A stretch of DNA of 64,000 bases. Source: an uncultured Collinsella sp. Its GTDB lineage: Bacteria; Actinomycetota; Coriobacteriia; Coriobacteriales; Coriobacteriaceae. The stretch is taken from NCBI GenBank assembly GCA_959599095.1, contig CAUGGC010000009.1, positions 1 through 64,000 of the forward strand. The letters run 5' to 3'. Position numbers and translations under genes: made by a program. The number at the start of each line of letters is the position of its first letter. Within the stretch, counting starts at the first letter, position 1. Below, piece by piece: positions 25,643-34,421 of this stretch. Under the pieces are notes generated by a model. The model was given only the letters and a program-made list of their open reading frames with translations. It had not been told where the DNA came from and made no database searches.

Positions 25643-26596
25643 ATGGAACCTAAGCAGTATTACATCGGCATCGACGTCGGCGGCACCTCGGTCAAGGAGG
25701 GTCTGTTCGATGAGGACGGAAACCTGCTTGCCAAGGCCAGCGTGCCCACGCCTCCCATCGTTGACGCTGCGGGCTTTGCCGCGGTGACCGAGGCTATCGA
25801 CCAGGTGGTCGCCAAGGCCCAGATTCCGCGTGCCTTTGTGTCGGGCATTGGCCTGGCCGTTCCGTGCCCCATCCCGGCATCGGGCGATGCCAAGGTCAAG
25901 GCGAACATCGCCATCAACCTGCCCGAGCTCAAGATCGCGATCCAGGAGCACTGCCCCGACGCGGTCGTTAAGTACGAGAACGACGCCAACGCTGCTGCTA
26001 TGGGCGAGGCCTGGCTCGGCTCTGCCAAGGGCGTACAGAACGTGGTGATGGTCACCATTGGTACCGGCGTGGGCGGCGGCGTTATCGTTAACGGCGACGT
26101 GGTATCGGGCGTTGTGGGTGCTGGCGGCGAGATTGGCCACATGTGCCTGAACCCGGCCGAGGAGCGCACCTGCGGCTGCGGCGGCCATGGCCACCTGGAG
26201 CAGTATTCCAGCGCCACCGGCGTGGTGAGCAACTACCTTGCCGAGTGCAAGAAGGCGGGCGTCGAGCCCATCGAGCTGACCGGCCCCTCCGATTCCAAGG
26301 ACGTGTTCCAGGCCTGCCGCGAGGGCGACAAGCTCGCGCTGGCCGCGGCCGATACCATGGCCGACTATCTCGGCCGCGCACTGGCGCTTATTGCCAACGT
26401 GGTCGACCCCGAGATGTTCCTCATCGGCGGCGGCGCCTCCGCCTCGGCCGATGTCTACCTCGACAAGGTTCGCGAGCACTTTAAGCAGTACGCGCTTTCC
26501 GCCTCGCGCGAGACGCCCATTAAGGTCGCTTCGCTCGGAAACGACGCCGGCATCATCGGTGCTGCCTACGTAGCCCTGCGCGCTGCCGGTAAATAG
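25643..26596 (+). CDS. ROK-family sugar kinase (glucokinase-like)
   Basis: 317 residues. ATP-binding motif GIDVGGTSVKEGL at the N-terminus, ENDANAAAMGE (catalytic Asp), TIGTGVGGGVIVNG, and the ROK zinc signature CGCGGHGHLEQYSS. The lack of an N-terminal helix-turn-helix says kinase rather than repressor. Glucose is the likely substrate by family. The start at 25643 is chosen from MEPKQYYIGIDVGG; AAAGG lies upstream. Confidence 0.9.
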   Translation: MEPKQYYIGIDVGGTSVKEGLFDEDGNLLAKASVPTPPIVDAAGFAAVTEAIDQVVAKAQIPRAFVSGIGLAVPCPIPASGDAKVKANIAINLPELKIAIQEHCPDAVVKYENDANAAAMGEAWLGSAKGVQNVVMVTIGTGVGGGVIVNGDVVSGVVGAGGEIGHMCLNPAEERTCGCGGHGHLEQYSSATGVVSNYLAECKKAGVEPIELTGPSDSKDVFQACREGDKLALAAADTMADYLGRALALIANVVDPEMFLIGGGASASADVYLDKVREHFKQYALSASRETPIKVASLGNDAGIIGAAYVALRAAGK

Positions 26597-26597
26597 C

Positions 26598-26628
26598 TGG
26601 TGCAAGGGGGACAGGTTACATTGCACCA
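26598..26628. repeat. 31-bp palindrome, family TGGTGCAA-GTAACCTG, copy 2
   Basis: Starts one base after the ROK stop. TGGTGCAA and TTGCACCA enclose GGGGACAGGTTAC, the inverse of 20285-20315. A further half, TGGTGCAAAAGGGACAG, follows at 26632. Confidence 0.7.
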
Positions 26629-26764
26629 ACATGGTGCAAAAGGGACAGCCTTGGCCCCCGTGCCTGCGCCCCAAAATATGCCGTGGCCCTTCCGTCTGCG
26701 AAGGCTCGGCATCGGCGTGCTACCATAGCTACGTCCAAGTACACATATCAAGTGGAGGATATCC

Positions 26765-27688
26765 ATGGCAAACGTTCTTGTCTTTGGTCACCAGAACCCC
26801 GATAACGACGCCATCATGAGCGCCGTCGTCCTGTCCCAGCTGCTCAACCAGGTTGAGTATGCCGGCAACACCTACGAGGCCTGCGCCCTTGGTCAGCTTC
26901 CGGCCGAGTCCGCCAAGCTGCTCGCCGACGCCGGCATCGCCGAGCCCCGCGTGATCGAGTCCGTCGAGGCTGGTCAGCTCGTCGTCCTCACCGACCACAA
27001 CGAGTCTGCCCAGTCCGTCGCCGGCCTTAAGGACGCCACGGTCTTTGGCGTCGTCGACCATCACCGCATCGGCGACTTCGAGACCGCCGGCCCGCTGCAC
27101 TACATCTGCCTGCCCTGGGGCTCCAGCTGCACCATCGTCACCAAGCTCGCCGGCGTGCTCGGCGTTGAGCTTTCCGACGTTCAGGCCAAGCTGCTGCTCT
27201 CGGCCATGATGACCGACACGCTCATGCTCAAGAGCCCCACCACCACCGATGTCGACCGCGCCGTCGCCGCCAAGCTCGGCGAGCAGGTGGGCGTCGACCC
27301 GGTCAAGTTTGGCATGGAGGTTTTCCTCACCCGTCCGTCCGGCTCCTTCACCGCAGCCGAGATGGTCGGCAACGACATCAAGATGTTCGAGCCTGCTGGC
27401 AAGAAGCTGCTCATCGGCCAGTACGAGACTGTCGACAAGACCCGCGCACTCGGCATGATCGACGAGATTCGCGAGGCCATGCGCGCCTACGCCGCCGAGA
27501 AGGGTGCTGACGGCATTGTCCTGTGCATCACCGACATCATGGAGGAGGGCTCGCAGGTCCTGCTCGAGGGCGAGACCGAGGCTGCTCAGAAGGGCCTGGG
27601 CATTGCCGACGAGCACGACGGCGTCTGGATGCCGGGCGTCCTCTCCCGTAAGAAGCAGGTCGCTGCCCCCATCATGGCCGCCTGCTAG
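26765..27688 (+). CDS. ppaC: Manganese-dependent inorganic pyrophosphatase (DHH family)
   Basis: Hydrolyses PPi. 307 residues, normal for family II. Motifs are GHQNPDNDAI at the N-terminus, TDHNE, VVDHHRIGDF (DHH motif), SSCTIVTKL and the DHHA2-type C-terminal end with PGVLSRKKQVAAPIM, which binds the product. AAGTGGAGG lies 9 bases before the ATG. Closed by its own terminator. Confidence 0.95.
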   Translation: MANVLVFGHQNPDNDAIMSAVVLSQLLNQVEYAGNTYEACALGQLPAESAKLLADAGIAEPRVIESVEAGQLVVLTDHNESAQSVAGLKDATVFGVVDHHRIGDFETAGPLHYICLPWGSSCTIVTKLAGVLGVELSDVQAKLLLSAMMTDTLMLKSPTTTDVDRAVAAKLGEQVGVDPVKFGMEVFLTRPSGSFTAAEMVGNDIKMFEPAGKKLLIGQYETVDKTRALGMIDEIREAMRAYAAEKGADGIVLCITDIMEEGSQVLLEGETEAAQKGLGIADEHDGVWMPGVLSRKKQVAAPIMAAC

Positions 27689-27707
27689 GTTTAGTCGACC
27701 AAACGCC

Positions 27708-27747
27708 ACGACCGGATCGCGGAAGCCCCGTGCTCCGGTCGTTTTTT
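27708..27747 (+). terminator. Terminator after ppaC
   Basis: CGACCGGA pairs with TCCGGTCG, followed by six T residues. Confidence 0.85.
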
Positions 27748-27884
27748 GTGCACGGCGCCGCGTCGTCTCTTGGATAGGCGTGCCCGTGCCGTTGAGCAAA
27801 TAATGTTCAACCTGTGGTTCCGCTTTTCGGCCACGCTTGCGCGCTTGTCGTGCAGGGTAGGCTAGATGCAAGCGTAATACGTTA

Positions 27885-27921
27885 GAGCGCGGCGCCGCCA
27901 CTTGGGCGGGCCGTGCTTTTT
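27885..27921 (+). terminator. Terminator-like hairpin in the nhaA leader
   Basis: GCGCGGC...CCGCC with GGCGG...GCCGTGC folds into a GC-rich stem followed by TTTTTT, 35 bases before the nhaA ATG. It is followed by a small hairpin CGGGAGCTTTCCCG just before the ribosome binding site AAAGGAG. This is consistent with attenuation of nhaA, or with the end of an unannotated leader RNA. Confidence 0.55.
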
Positions 27922-27955
27922 TAAGACGGGAGCTTTCCCGTGAAAGGAGCCGCCC

Positions 27956-29314
27956 ATGGCAGCACCCGAGCAGCTGTTTAACGTTCGTGAGCGCAAGCGT
28001 TTTGAGCGCCACGACATTTGGGAGCGCATCACCGAGAACGGCACGATTTCCGCCGCCGTCATGGTCTTCGCCGCCATCGCCGCCGTCATTTGCGCCAACA
28101 CCGATGCCTACGAGGCCATCCATCACTTTTTGGAGACCCCGCTGTATGTGGGTCTGGGCAACCTTACGGCCGGTCTTACCGTTGAGCTTTTCGTCAACGA
28201 CTTCCTCATGGCGATCTTCTTTTTGTTGGTGGGCATTGAGCTTAAGTACGAGATGACGGTCGGCGAGCTCAAGAACCCGCGCCAGGCTATGCTTCCCATG
28301 CTGGCGGCCGTGGGCGGCGTCGTCGTTCCCGCCTGCATCTATCTGATCTTTAACCATGCCGGCGCGCACAACGGCTGGGCCATTCCCATGGCAACCGATA
28401 TTGCCTTTGCGCTGGGCGTGCTGTCGCTTTTGGGCAACCGCGTGCCCAACGGCGTGCGCGTGTTCTTCTCGACGCTCGCCATCGCCGACGACCTCATCTC
28501 CATCGCCGCCATCGCCATCTTCTACGGTCAGAGCCCCAATCCGTTTTGGTTGGGCGCCGCCGCGCTTGTGACCTGTGCGCTCGTGTGGCTCAACAAGACG
28601 CAGCATTACCGCCTTGCCCCGTATTCGGTACTGGGCCTGCTGTTGTGGTTCTGCATGTTCAAGAGCGGCGTGCACGCTACGCTTGCTGGCGTCATCCTGG
28701 CCTTCACCATCCCGGCCAAGTGCGGTGTTAAGCTTGATAGCCTCACCGATTGGCTGGGCGAGTGTTTGCCGCTGCTCGATGACCGCTACGACGACGAGGC
28801 GCACATCCTGGGCCAGCATGACTTTACCGTCTCGACCACCAAAGTCGAGCGCGTCATGCACCGCGTGACCCCGCCGCTCATCCGCATGGAGCGCCTGATC
28901 TCCACGCCGGTCAACTTTGTGATCCTGCCGATCTTTGCGTTCGTCAACGCACAGGTTCGCCTAGTGGGCGTGGACATGAGCACGCTGCTCACCGACCCGG
29001 TGACGCTCGGCGTGTACTTTGGCATGCTGCTGGGTAAGCCGATCGGTATCTTTGGCATGACGTTCGCCCTAGTCAAGCTCAAGGCCTGCGAGCTGCCGCA
29101 CAATGTCAACTGGCATATGATTGCCGGCGTGGGCATTCTGGGCGGTATCGGCTTTACCATGTCGATTCTCATCAGCGGCCTCGCCTTCCCGACGGCCCAG
29201 TTTGAGGTTCTGGCCGCCAAGGCCGCTATTCTCGCCGGCTCTGTCACCGCGGCCGTACTTGGCATGATCTACATGAGTGTAATCTGCAAGCACCCCGCGC
29301 CCAAGAACGAGTAG
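27956..29314 (+). CDS. nhaA: Na+/H+ antiporter NhaA
   Basis: A 452-residue polytopic membrane protein for sodium export and pH homeostasis. Diagnostic segments are FFLLVGIELKYE, MATDIAFALGVLSLLG and LAIADDLISI, where Asp178-Asp179 correspond to the ion-binding pair. A ~60-residue hydrophilic loop (KLDSLTDWLGECLPLL and after, roughly 257-310) is longer than in E. coli NhaA but common in actinobacteria. Strong ribosome binding site AAAGGAG. Confidence 0.94.
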   Translation: MAAPEQLFNVRERKRFERHDIWERITENGTISAAVMVFAAIAAVICANTDAYEAIHHFLETPLYVGLGNLTAGLTVELFVNDFLMAIFFLLVGIELKYEMTVGELKNPRQAMLPMLAAVGGVVVPACIYLIFNHAGAHNGWAIPMATDIAFALGVLSLLGNRVPNGVRVFFSTLAIADDLISIAAIAIFYGQSPNPFWLGAAALVTCALVWLNKTQHYRLAPYSVLGLLLWFCMFKSGVHATLAGVILAFTIPAKCGVKLDSLTDWLGECLPLLDDRYDDEAHILGQHDFTVSTTKVERVMHRVTPPLIRMERLISTPVNFVILPIFAFVNAQVRLVGVDMSTLLTDPVTLGVYFGMLLGKPIGIFGMTFALVKLKACELPHNVNWHMIAGVGILGGIGFTMSILISGLAFPTAQFEVLAAKAAILAGSVTAAVLGMIYMSVICKHPAPKNE

Positions 29315-29407
29315 GCGCGTAGAAACAGACGCCAGAGCCTGCTCGAGCGCGTGTAAAACGCGGTTTTGAGTGGTACTTGCCACCTGCCGGACACCCCAGT
29401 GGCCAAA

Positions 29408-29449
29408 AAACGCCGTTTGTGAGTACTGTCACAAACGGCGTTTCATTTT
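29408..29449 (+). terminator. Terminator after nhaA
   Basis: AAACGCCGTTTGTG pairs perfectly with CACAAACGGCGTTT around AGTACTGT, with CATTTT following. It lies 94 bases past the stop. The remaining gap to 29646 contains only a solo end of an AT-rich repeat. Confidence 0.85.
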
Positions 29450-29598
29450 AGGCGCGAAAAATAATGTACAAATCTATTCTGTCTGTGCATTAACGATTGC
29501 GTGGCTGGACGAAAAATGCCGATGCATCCTTCCAAAACCGGGCACAAAAGGCCAAGATTGGCCTTTTTAATTCAAAATCGCTGTTACTAAAAAAGTAA

Positions 29599-29627
29599 CA
29601 GTACTCATATTTGCTATTTTTTGACCA
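29599..29627. repeat. Solo end of the AT-rich 217-bp element
   Basis: 29 bases starting CAGTACTCATATTTGCTA match 44143-44171 at 28 of 29 positions, and similarity continues into GGCCCCAATGA against CGCCCCAAGA. A hairpin GTTACTAAAAAAGTAAC precedes it. The other end of the element is not found here. Confidence 0.75.
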
Positions 29628-29646
29628 CAGGCCCCAATGACTAGGT

Positions 29647-29901
29647 TTATTCCACGGTGCCGTAGATGGCGCCCCAGCCGTGGGCGGCCAAGGCGGAGTT
29701 GAGCTGGTCGCAAAGTGACTGGCGGTCGTAATAGCCGGGCGGCAAAAGGTTCACGATTTCCATGAGATCGGGTGCCAGGTCCAAGATTTCGGCCTGTACG
29801 ATCAGATCCAGGCGGTCGATGGCGTGGCGGTCGTAAAACAGTCCGTCGACCAGGCGCTGAAGGTCGCCGAATTCCTCGGCCTGGAACGATCCGTACTCCA
29901 T
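29647..29901 (-). CDS. Small 84-residue protein, unknown function
   Basis: No recognised family. It is acidic and soluble, with a probable helical N-terminus (FQAEEFGDLQRLVDGLFYDR) and a C-terminal ALAAHGWGAIYG. CAAGGAGG lies 5 bases upstream of the ATG, strong support for translation. Divergent from the aminotransferase gene. Confidence 0.65.
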   Translation of the reverse strand: MEYGSFQAEEFGDLQRLVDGLFYDRHAIDRLDLIVQAEILDLAPDLMEIVNLLPPGYYDRQSLCDQLNSALAAHGWGAIYGTVE

Positions 29902-30050
29902 AGTGCCTCCTTGGGCGCTTCATGCCGGCATGCGCGGCGATTCGTAATTCATTGCGATGGACTTAATCTATCACGGCTTCATAACGTTGCGACGGTAGCG
30001 GTCTATACTTAGAAGAATTGCAACGTACCGCTTCGTGAAAGGTCGCACCC

Positions 30051-31355
30051 ATGCAGACGATCTACCAGAAGATGGAAACCACCGAACTCGATGCCGCCAT
30101 CGAGGCGCTCAAGGCCGAGGTCGCCGAGGTCAAGGCCAAGGGCCTGGCGCTCGACATGGCCCGCGGCAAGCCGTCGCCCTCCCAGGTGGACATCTCTCGA
30201 CCCATGCTCGATATCCTCAATGCCGATGCCGATCTGCACGACGGCAACGTCGACTGTTCCAACTACGGCTGCTTTGAGGGCATTCCCTCGGCACGCAAGC
30301 TAGCGGGGGAGTTCCTGGGTTGCCCCGCCGAGCAGACGCTCGTGCTGGGTTCGTCGAGCCTGCTGATCGAGCACGATATCGCCGGTATGTTCTGGCGTTG
30401 CGGCTCGTGCGGCAACGAGCCCTGGGAGGCTTACGAGGCAGCGCACGACGGCAAGAAGGTCAAGTTTCTGTGCCCTGTTCCCGGCTACGACCGCCACTTT
30501 GGCATCACCGCCGATCTGGGTATCGAGAACGTCCCCGTCGCGATGACCGACAACGGCCCCGACATGGACGAGGTCGAGCGCCTCGTCGCCGCCGACGATT
30601 CCATCAAGGGCATCTGGTGCGTGCCCAAGTATTCCAACCCCACGGGCATCACCTTTAGCGAGGACACTGTGCGCCGTCTGGTTGAGATGCCCACGGCCGC
30701 ACCCGATTTCCGCATCTTCTGGGACAACGCCTACTGCGTGCACGACCTGTACGACGAGACCGACGAGCTCGCAAACATCTTTGACCTCGCTCGCGCGGCG
30801 GGCACCGAGGACCGCGTGGTGGCATTTGCCTCGACGTCCAAGATCACCTTCCCGGGCGCCGGTATCGGCTTTATCGGTGCGAGCCCCGCGGTCATCGCCG
30901 AGTTCTCCAAGCGCCTGAAGGCCGGCCTCATCAGCGCCGACAAGCTCAACCAGCTGCGTCACGTGCGCTTCCTTCCCACCATCGAGGCGGTCAAGGAGCA
31001 CATGAAAAAGCATGCCGAGTTTTTGCGTCCGCGCTTTGAGGCCGTTGAGCGCAAGCTCACCGAGGGCCTGGGCGGCACGGGCTGCGCCACCTGGACGCAT
31101 CCCCGCGGCGGCTACTTTGTAAGCTTCGATGGTCCCGAGGGCTCGGCCCAAAAGGTCGCCGCGCTGTGCGCCGACCTGGGCGTCAAGCTCACGCCGGCCG
31201 GTGCTACCTGGCCCTATGGCAAGGATCCGCGCGATACCAACATCCGCATCGCGCCGAGCTATCCCACGGTCGAGGACCTGGAGGCCGCGCTCGATGTGCT
31301 GGTGCTGGCCGTCAAGCTCGTCGCTGCCGAGCTTGCGCGTGCCGAGCGCGCCTAA
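30051..31355 (+). CDS. PLP-dependent aminotransferase, class I (AspAT subgroup Ic type)
   Basis: 434 residues. Schiff-base Lys264 lies in ASTSKITFPGAGIGF. The aspartate that contacts the pyridine ring is in FWDNAYCVHDL, and VPKYSNPTGITF is the substrate region. The overall pattern matches the Corynebacterium AspT-like group rather than classical AspC. Probably makes aspartate or a related amino acid. Monocistronic or cotranscribed with the STAS gene 51 bases downstream. Confidence 0.85.
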   Translation: MQTIYQKMETTELDAAIEALKAEVAEVKAKGLALDMARGKPSPSQVDISRPMLDILNADADLHDGNVDCSNYGCFEGIPSARKLAGEFLGCPAEQTLVLGSSSLLIEHDIAGMFWRCGSCGNEPWEAYEAAHDGKKVKFLCPVPGYDRHFGITADLGIENVPVAMTDNGPDMDEVERLVAADDSIKGIWCVPKYSNPTGITFSEDTVRRLVEMPTAAPDFRIFWDNAYCVHDLYDETDELANIFDLARAAGTEDRVVAFASTSKITFPGAGIGFIGASPAVIAEFSKRLKAGLISADKLNQLRHVRFLPTIEAVKEHMKKHAEFLRPRFEAVERKLTEGLGGTGCATWTHPRGGYFVSFDGPEGSAQKVAALCADLGVKLTPAGATWPYGKDPRDTNIRIAPSYPTVEDLEAALDVLVLAVKLVAAELARAERA

Positions 31356-31406
31356 CGCGCGGCTTCCCGTACTATCCGCACTTTCGATACGTAAAGGAGC
31401 GTATAC

Positions 31407-31721
31407 ATGGATTTGGGTATTTCCACCAACCCCACGCCAGAGCTCTACACCATTAAGGTAACCGGCGAGATCGATATCTCTAACGCCGATAGCCTGCGTA
31501 ATGCCATCGACCTGGCGCTCGAGCAGCCCACTGAGGCCGTTGAGCTCGATTTTGCCCAGGTGAGCTACATCGATTCGACGGGCATTGGCGTGCTCGTGGG
31601 CGCCGCGCACCACGCGGTCGACCACGGCAAGCGCTTTAGCTGCACCAATGTGCAGCCCCCGGTGATGCGCGTGGTCCAGCTGTTGGGTGTCGACCAGGAG
31701 ATTTCGATCACCGCTGCATAA
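31407..31721 (+). CDS. STAS-domain anti-sigma factor antagonist
   Basis: 104 residues. ITGEID-like motif (IKVTGEIDISNADSL) and the phosphorylatable serine region VSYIDSTGIGVLVGA, with HGKRFSCTNVQPPVMRVVQLLGVD at the end. Such proteins bind a kinase-type anti-sigma factor, and phosphorylation of the serine or threonine prevents binding. No partner anti-sigma factor or sigma factor is encoded nearby. TAAAGGAG precedes the ATG. Confidence 0.9.
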   Translation: MDLGISTNPTPELYTIKVTGEIDISNADSLRNAIDLALEQPTEAVELDFAQVSYIDSTGIGVLVGAAHHAVDHGKRFSCTNVQPPVMRVVQLLGVDQEISITAA

Positions 31722-31874
31722 TCTTTGCCCCCAAAAGGGCGTGCCGTTTGGCATATGTTTGTGATGCGCTCGGACGTTTTGGCGTCCGGGCGCTATACTT
31801 GACCGAATGAATAGACGAGTTCCGGCCGAATGGCGCGGTGCGGGCTCGACTCACATCGAGCCTTGGAGGTATGT

Positions 31875-32474
31875 GTGTTTGGTATTGGAGAGGGTGAGCT
31901 CGCGATCATCGTGGTCTTCGGCTTTTTGCTGTTTGGCCCGGATAAGCTCCCACAGATGGGCCGCACGATCGGCCGTGCCATCCGTCAGTTCCGCGAGACG
32001 CAGGAAAAGATGACGGCCGTTGTTCAGTCCGAGATTATCGATCCGGTAAGTGAGGCCGCTTCGGCACCGGTCAAGCCCAAGAAGACTGCCGTCGATGACG
32101 ATTCCGATGCAGACGAGGATGCCGTCGAGACGGCTGCGCCCGCAAAGAAGGAGACCTTTGCCGAGCGCCGTGCCCGCCTTGCCGCCGAGAAGGCCGCGAG
32201 CGAGGCTGCCGCCGAGGGCGAGGGTGCTGCTGAGGAGTCCGAGGCCGAGGGCGCCGAGCCTGCCGCTGCCGCCGAGCCTGTCGTCGAGCCCGAGCCTGCT
32301 GCAGAGCCAGAGTCCGAGCCCGAGCCGGCAGAGCCCACGACGGCTGACCTCTACGCCCGTCGTCCCCGCAAGCGCAAGGCCATCGTCGACCAGCTCGCTC
32401 GCGAGCTCGAGGCCGAGGACGAGGCCGTTGCCGAGGCTGCCACCGCCGACGCCTCGAAGGGAGGCGATGAGTAA
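31875..32474 (+). CDS. tatA: Twin-arginine translocase subunit TatA/TatB
   Basis: 199 residues. The N-terminal membrane helix and amphipathic helix are canonical (FGIGEGELAIIVVFGFLLFG, then PDKLPQMG...). The remaining ~110 residues are an unusually long, repetitive Glu/Ala/Pro-rich tail ending in a basic patch (RRPRKRKA). A GTG start at 31875 gives MFGIGEGEL; TTGGAGG is 6 bases upstream. It overlaps tatC by the TAATG arrangement. It may perform TatA or TatB function; no other tat gene is in the window. Confidence 0.9.
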   Translation: MFGIGEGELAIIVVFGFLLFGPDKLPQMGRTIGRAIRQFRETQEKMTAVVQSEIIDPVSEAASAPVKPKKTAVDDDSDADEDAVETAAPAKKETFAERRARLAAEKAASEAAAEGEGAAEESEAEGAEPAAAAEPVVEPEPAAEPESEPEPAEPTTADLYARRPRKRKAIVDQLARELEAEDEAVAEAATADASKGGDE

Positions 32475-33265
32475 TGCCTATCGGACCTGCGCGCATGCCG
32501 CTCTTCGATCACCTGGGAGAGCTCCGTCGCCGCCTGACTATCGTGGTCGTGTCGGTGTTTGCCGCCGCCATCGTGCTGTATTTCGCCACGCCCGTGGTGC
32601 TCGACATCCTGGAAGACCCCATCCGCTCCTTTGTGCCGGACGGTAAGTTCTACATCACCACCACGCTCGGCGGCTTTGGCCTGCGCTTCTCGCTGGCCAT
32701 CAAGATGGCCGTGGTCATGTGCACGCCCATGATCATCTGGCAGATTCTGGCATTTTTCCTGCCGGCACTGCGTCCCAACGAGCGCAAGTGGGTTGTGCCT
32801 ACGGTGCTCGCCTCGACGGTGCTGTTCTTCCTGGGCGCAATCTTTTGCTACTTCATCATTATCCCGGCAGGCTTTGAGTGGCTCATCGGCGAGACCTCTG
32901 CCGTCGCAACCGCGCTGCCCGACCTGGAGAACTACGTCAACATGGAGCTGCTCTTTATGATCGGCTTTGGTGTGGCGTTTGAGCTGCCGCTCATCATCTT
33001 CTACCTGTCCGTCTTCCACATCGTGTCCTACGCGGCCTTCCGCGGCGCCTGGCGCTACGTGTACGTGGGCCTGCTTGTGGGCTCGGCTGTGATTACGCCC
33101 GACGGCTCGCCCGTTACGCTGGGCCTCATGTATGGTGCCCTGCTCTCGCTCTACGAGATTTCGCTCGCCATTGCCCGCGTGGTCATTACCGCGCGCGAGG
33201 GCAAGGAGGGCTTGTTTGTGAGCCGTCTGGACCTGTTCTCGGACGATGAGGACGACGAGGAGTAA
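32474..33265 (+). CDS. tatC: Twin-arginine translocase subunit TatC
   Basis: A 263-residue six-helix membrane protein that binds twin-arginine signal peptides. Motifs are FDHLGELRRRL at the N-terminus, FGLRFSLAIKMAVVM and FGVAFELPLIIFYL (conserved Glu). VITPDGSPVTLGLMYG lies before the last helices. The start overlaps the tatA stop by one base, so the two are coupled. The C-terminus is strongly acidic (DDEDDEE). Confidence 0.95.
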   Translation: MPIGPARMPLFDHLGELRRRLTIVVVSVFAAAIVLYFATPVVLDILEDPIRSFVPDGKFYITTTLGGFGLRFSLAIKMAVVMCTPMIIWQILAFFLPALRPNERKWVVPTVLASTVLFFLGAIFCYFIIIPAGFEWLIGETSAVATALPDLENYVNMELLFMIGFGVAFELPLIIFYLSVFHIVSYAAFRGAWRYVYVGLLVGSAVITPDGSPVTLGLMYGALLSLYEISLAIARVVITAREGKEGLFVSRLDLFSDDEDDEE

Positions 33266-33271
33266 ATCGGT

Positions 33272-33628
33272 ATGCACGAGGTTGGCATTGTCAACGGCAT
33301 ACTCGATACAGTGATTCGCGCGGCGCGTGGGGCGGGGGCCTCGCGCGCCGTTTTGGTAACGCTGCGTATCGGGGATATGACCGAAGTTGTGCGCGAGGCG
33401 CTCGACTTTGCGTGGGAGACATTTCGCGATGAGGACCCGCTCACGCGAGGCTGCGAGCTTGCCGTGGAGGAAGTCCATCCACAAAGCGAGTGTCTGGACT
33501 GCGGGGAGGTCTTTGAGCACGATCGCTTCCATTGCCGCTGTCCCCAATGTGGCGGCGCCAACGTGCGTCTGCTGCACGGCCGCGAGCTCGACATCGCAAG
33601 TATCGAAATCGAAACCCCCGACGATTAG
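33272..33628 (+). CDS. hypA: Hydrogenase/urease nickel incorporation protein HypA
   Basis: A 118-residue nickel chaperone. N-terminal MHEVGIVNG supplies the His2 nickel ligand. The zinc site is formed by two CxxC motifs, CLDCGEVF and CPQCGG. It begins 6 bases after tatC. No hydrogenase structural gene is in the window. The Tat system is the usual exporter of [NiFe] hydrogenase small subunits, so linkage to tat makes sense. Confidence 0.92.
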   Translation: MHEVGIVNGILDTVIRAARGAGASRAVLVTLRIGDMTEVVREALDFAWETFRDEDPLTRGCELAVEEVHPQSECLDCGEVFEHDRFHCRCPQCGGANVRLLHGRELDIASIEIETPDD

Positions 33629-33683
33629 CCCGCTAGCCATCTGGTGATGGGGTATAAAGGGGCCAAAGTAAGGAGCGCTAAGT

Positions 33684-34367
33684 ATGGCTGAGAAAACGAT
33701 TGATATCGCGTCGCCGATTCTGTCGCGCAACGAGCGCCTGGCAGATCAGCTGCGACAGCGATTTAAAGAGACAAACACCTATGTGATCAATGTGCTGTCG
33801 AGCCCCGGTTCGGGCAAGACCACCACGATCCTGGGCACCAACGAGCGCCTGCGCGACAAGGCTGGCCTGCGCTGTGCCGTCATCGAGGGCGATATTGCCT
33901 CGGATGTCGACGCCATCACCATGAAGGAAGCCGGCATGCCCGCCATCCAGATCAACACGGGTGGCCTGTGCCACCTCGAGGGCAACATGATCATGGAGGC
34001 CGTTGACGCGTTCGACCAGGCGGTGGGTCTTCAAAATATCGACGTCATCTTTATCGAAAACGTGGGCAACCTGGTCTGCCCGGTCGACTTTGACCTGGGC
34101 GAGAACCTGTCCATCATGATTCTCTCGGTGCCCGAGGGCGACGACAAGCCCATCAAGTACCCGGGCATCTTCCAGCACGCCGGCGCGCAGCTGCTCAATA
34201 AGGTCGACGTGGCCCCGGCTTTCGATTTTGACATGGATAGGTATACTAGGACACTCGATGACCTCAATCCGCAGGCGCCGCGGTTTGCCGTGAGCGCGCG
34301 CAAGGGCGAGGGCATGGATGCCTGGTGCGATTGGCTCATCGGGCAGATCGAGCAAGCAAGGGCGTAA
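33684..34367 (+). CDS. hypB: Hydrogenase nickel incorporation GTPase HypB
   Basis: 227 residues. P-loop SSPGSGKTT, the metal-binding segment INTGGLCHLEGNM, IENVGNLVCP (switch region) and LLNKVDVAP (base recognition). The short form lacks an N-terminal His-rich nickel store. TAAGGAG precedes the ATG. Forms the nickel insertion pair with HypA directly upstream. Confidence 0.93.
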   Translation: MAEKTIDIASPILSRNERLADQLRQRFKETNTYVINVLSSPGSGKTTTILGTNERLRDKAGLRCAVIEGDIASDVDAITMKEAGMPAIQINTGGLCHLEGNMIMEAVDAFDQAVGLQNIDVIFIENVGNLVCPVDFDLGENLSIMILSVPEGDDKPIKYPGIFQHAGAQLLNKVDVAPAFDFDMDRYTRTLDDLNPQAPRFAVSARKGEGMDAWCDWLIGQIEQARA

Positions 34368-34421
34368 ATCGGCCGCCATACGGGCGGGCGTAGCCGCAGA
34401 GACACGAGATAGGAGCCTCTT

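Noticed and set aside
25643..26596. ROK gene as a transcriptional repressor
   Set aside because: There is no N-terminal helix-turn-helix domain; the protein starts directly with the ATP-binding motif.
29647..29901. Rejecting the 84-residue frame as noise
   Set aside because: Considered as a shadow, but it has a strong ribosome binding site and no competing gene, so it was kept as a small gene.
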